NCBI RefSeq assembly: GCF_000518545.1
Contig: NZ_JADU01000030.1
Span: 1 to 33,090, forward strand
Direction: 5' to 3'
Origin: Hallella seregens ATCC 51272
GTDB taxonomy: Bacteria > Bacteroidota > Bacteroidia > Bacteroidales > Bacteroidaceae
Length of the DNA stretch: 33,090 bases
Shown: piece after piece, positions 32,904 to 33,090 of the stretch
Layout of the letters: the number at the start of each line of letters is the position of its first letter
Numbering within the stretch: position 1 is the stretch's first letter
Position numbers and translations under genes: made by a program
The notes under the pieces: generated by a model
Database searches by the model: none
Seen by the model: the letters and a program-made list of their open reading frames with translations, nothing else
Told to the model about the DNA's origin: nothing

Positions 32904-33090
32904 TTAGATACTCTGGCTTTTCTTAGCCCTTAACTTACGCATGCTTTCGCCATATAATTCTATGGTATGCGCCGTATGAATGATACGGTCAAGAATGGCA
33001 TCTGCTATTGTCGGGTCCCCCACCATGTCATACCAGTTGGACGCAGGGTACTGTGAGGTTATGATGATGGATTTCCGTTCATGCCTGTCT
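32904..33090 (-). CDS. istB: IstB-type transposition helper ATPase, C-terminal part
   Basis: The last 62 residues of the protein are in the window. They contain RHERKSIIITSQYPASNWYD, GDPTIADAILDRIIHTAHTI and ELYGESMRKLRAKK, which is the conserved C-terminus of IstB. IstB is the AAA+ partner of the IstA transposase in IS21 elements and directs target choice. The N-terminal Walker motifs lie beyond the right edge. The stop is TAA. Confidence 0.9.
   Translation of the reverse strand, partial: DRHERKSIIITSQYPASNWYDMVGDPTIADAILDRIIHTAHTIELYGESMRKLRAKKSQSI

Larger units (their letters stand above)
32790..33090 (-). mobile_element. IS21-family insertion (partial, continues to the right)
   Basis: The element begins where the integrase loses its family sequence, at TGAAAAAGCC. 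About 110 nt of non-coding end with repeats follows, then the C-terminus of IstB on the minus strand. The istA gene and the other end lie outside the window. Confidence 0.8.

Noticed and set aside
1..33090. CRISPR array or rRNA genes
   Set aside because: No regularly spaced repeats with unique spacers and no rRNA-like sequence were seen anywhere in the window.

Overview
This window looks like an accessory region of a gut or oral Bacteroidales genome. Three things support that: promoters of the TTTG / TAnnTTTG type, Bacteroides-type conjugative-transposon genes (MobA, DUF3408, RteC, tandem tyrosine recombinases), and a surface protein with a C-terminal type IX secretion (T9SS) sorting tail. 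The tail fits Prevotellaceae or relatives better than typical Bacteroides, but the genus cannot be fixed from the sequence alone.

Layout. (1) About 1-10,835 is one end of a degraded CTnDOT-like conjugative transposon. It holds a DUF3408 protein, a possible oriT and mobA. After these comes a six-gene minus-strand operon: outer-membrane barrel, class C beta-lactamase-fold serine hydrolase, degenerate sensor kinase, active-looking LytS-type sensor kinase, LytTR response regulator and a frameshifted RteC-like protein. A RhuM-like protein and two tandem integrases close the element. (2) About 10,838-15,780 is an AT-rich phage-like remnant: an integrase C-terminus, small ORFs, an operon of helicase, PD-(D/E)XK nuclease and lipoprotein, and an HNH endonuclease gene followed 3 nt later by a tRNA with anticodon CTA. 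The HNH reading frame has an in-frame TAG at codon 11. In-frame TAGs also appear in the nuclease and in the small ORF behind the tRNA. This is the signature of a phage that reassigned TAG and carried its own suppressor tRNA. (3) 15,792-16,977 is a four-gene DUF3791/DUF3990 toxin-like operon. (4) 17,213-17,315 is an internally deleted ATPase gene. (5) 17,840-29,050 is an operon for a 3160-residue secreted LamG/FN3 protein, a 516-residue secreted protein and a 54-residue peptide, divergent from a membrane-anchored LuxR-type regulator (29,408-30,442). (6) From 31,099 an excisionase-like gene and an integrase form another element, whose integrase is cut by an IS21-family insertion running off the right edge.

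How the parts may work together. The kinase/LytTR/RteC order parallels rteA-rteB-rteC of CTnDOT but with a different type of two-component system, and it is co-transcribed with a cell-wall-type hydrolase and a porin-like barrel. In the phage remnant, one promoter drives the TAG-containing HNH gene and the CTA tRNA needed to read it. Several genes (rteC-like, nuclease, helicase, the post-tRNA ORF) are split by one-base changes at or near short homopolymers, so either decay or sequencing error must be considered. All calls rest on reading the sequence; no database search was run.
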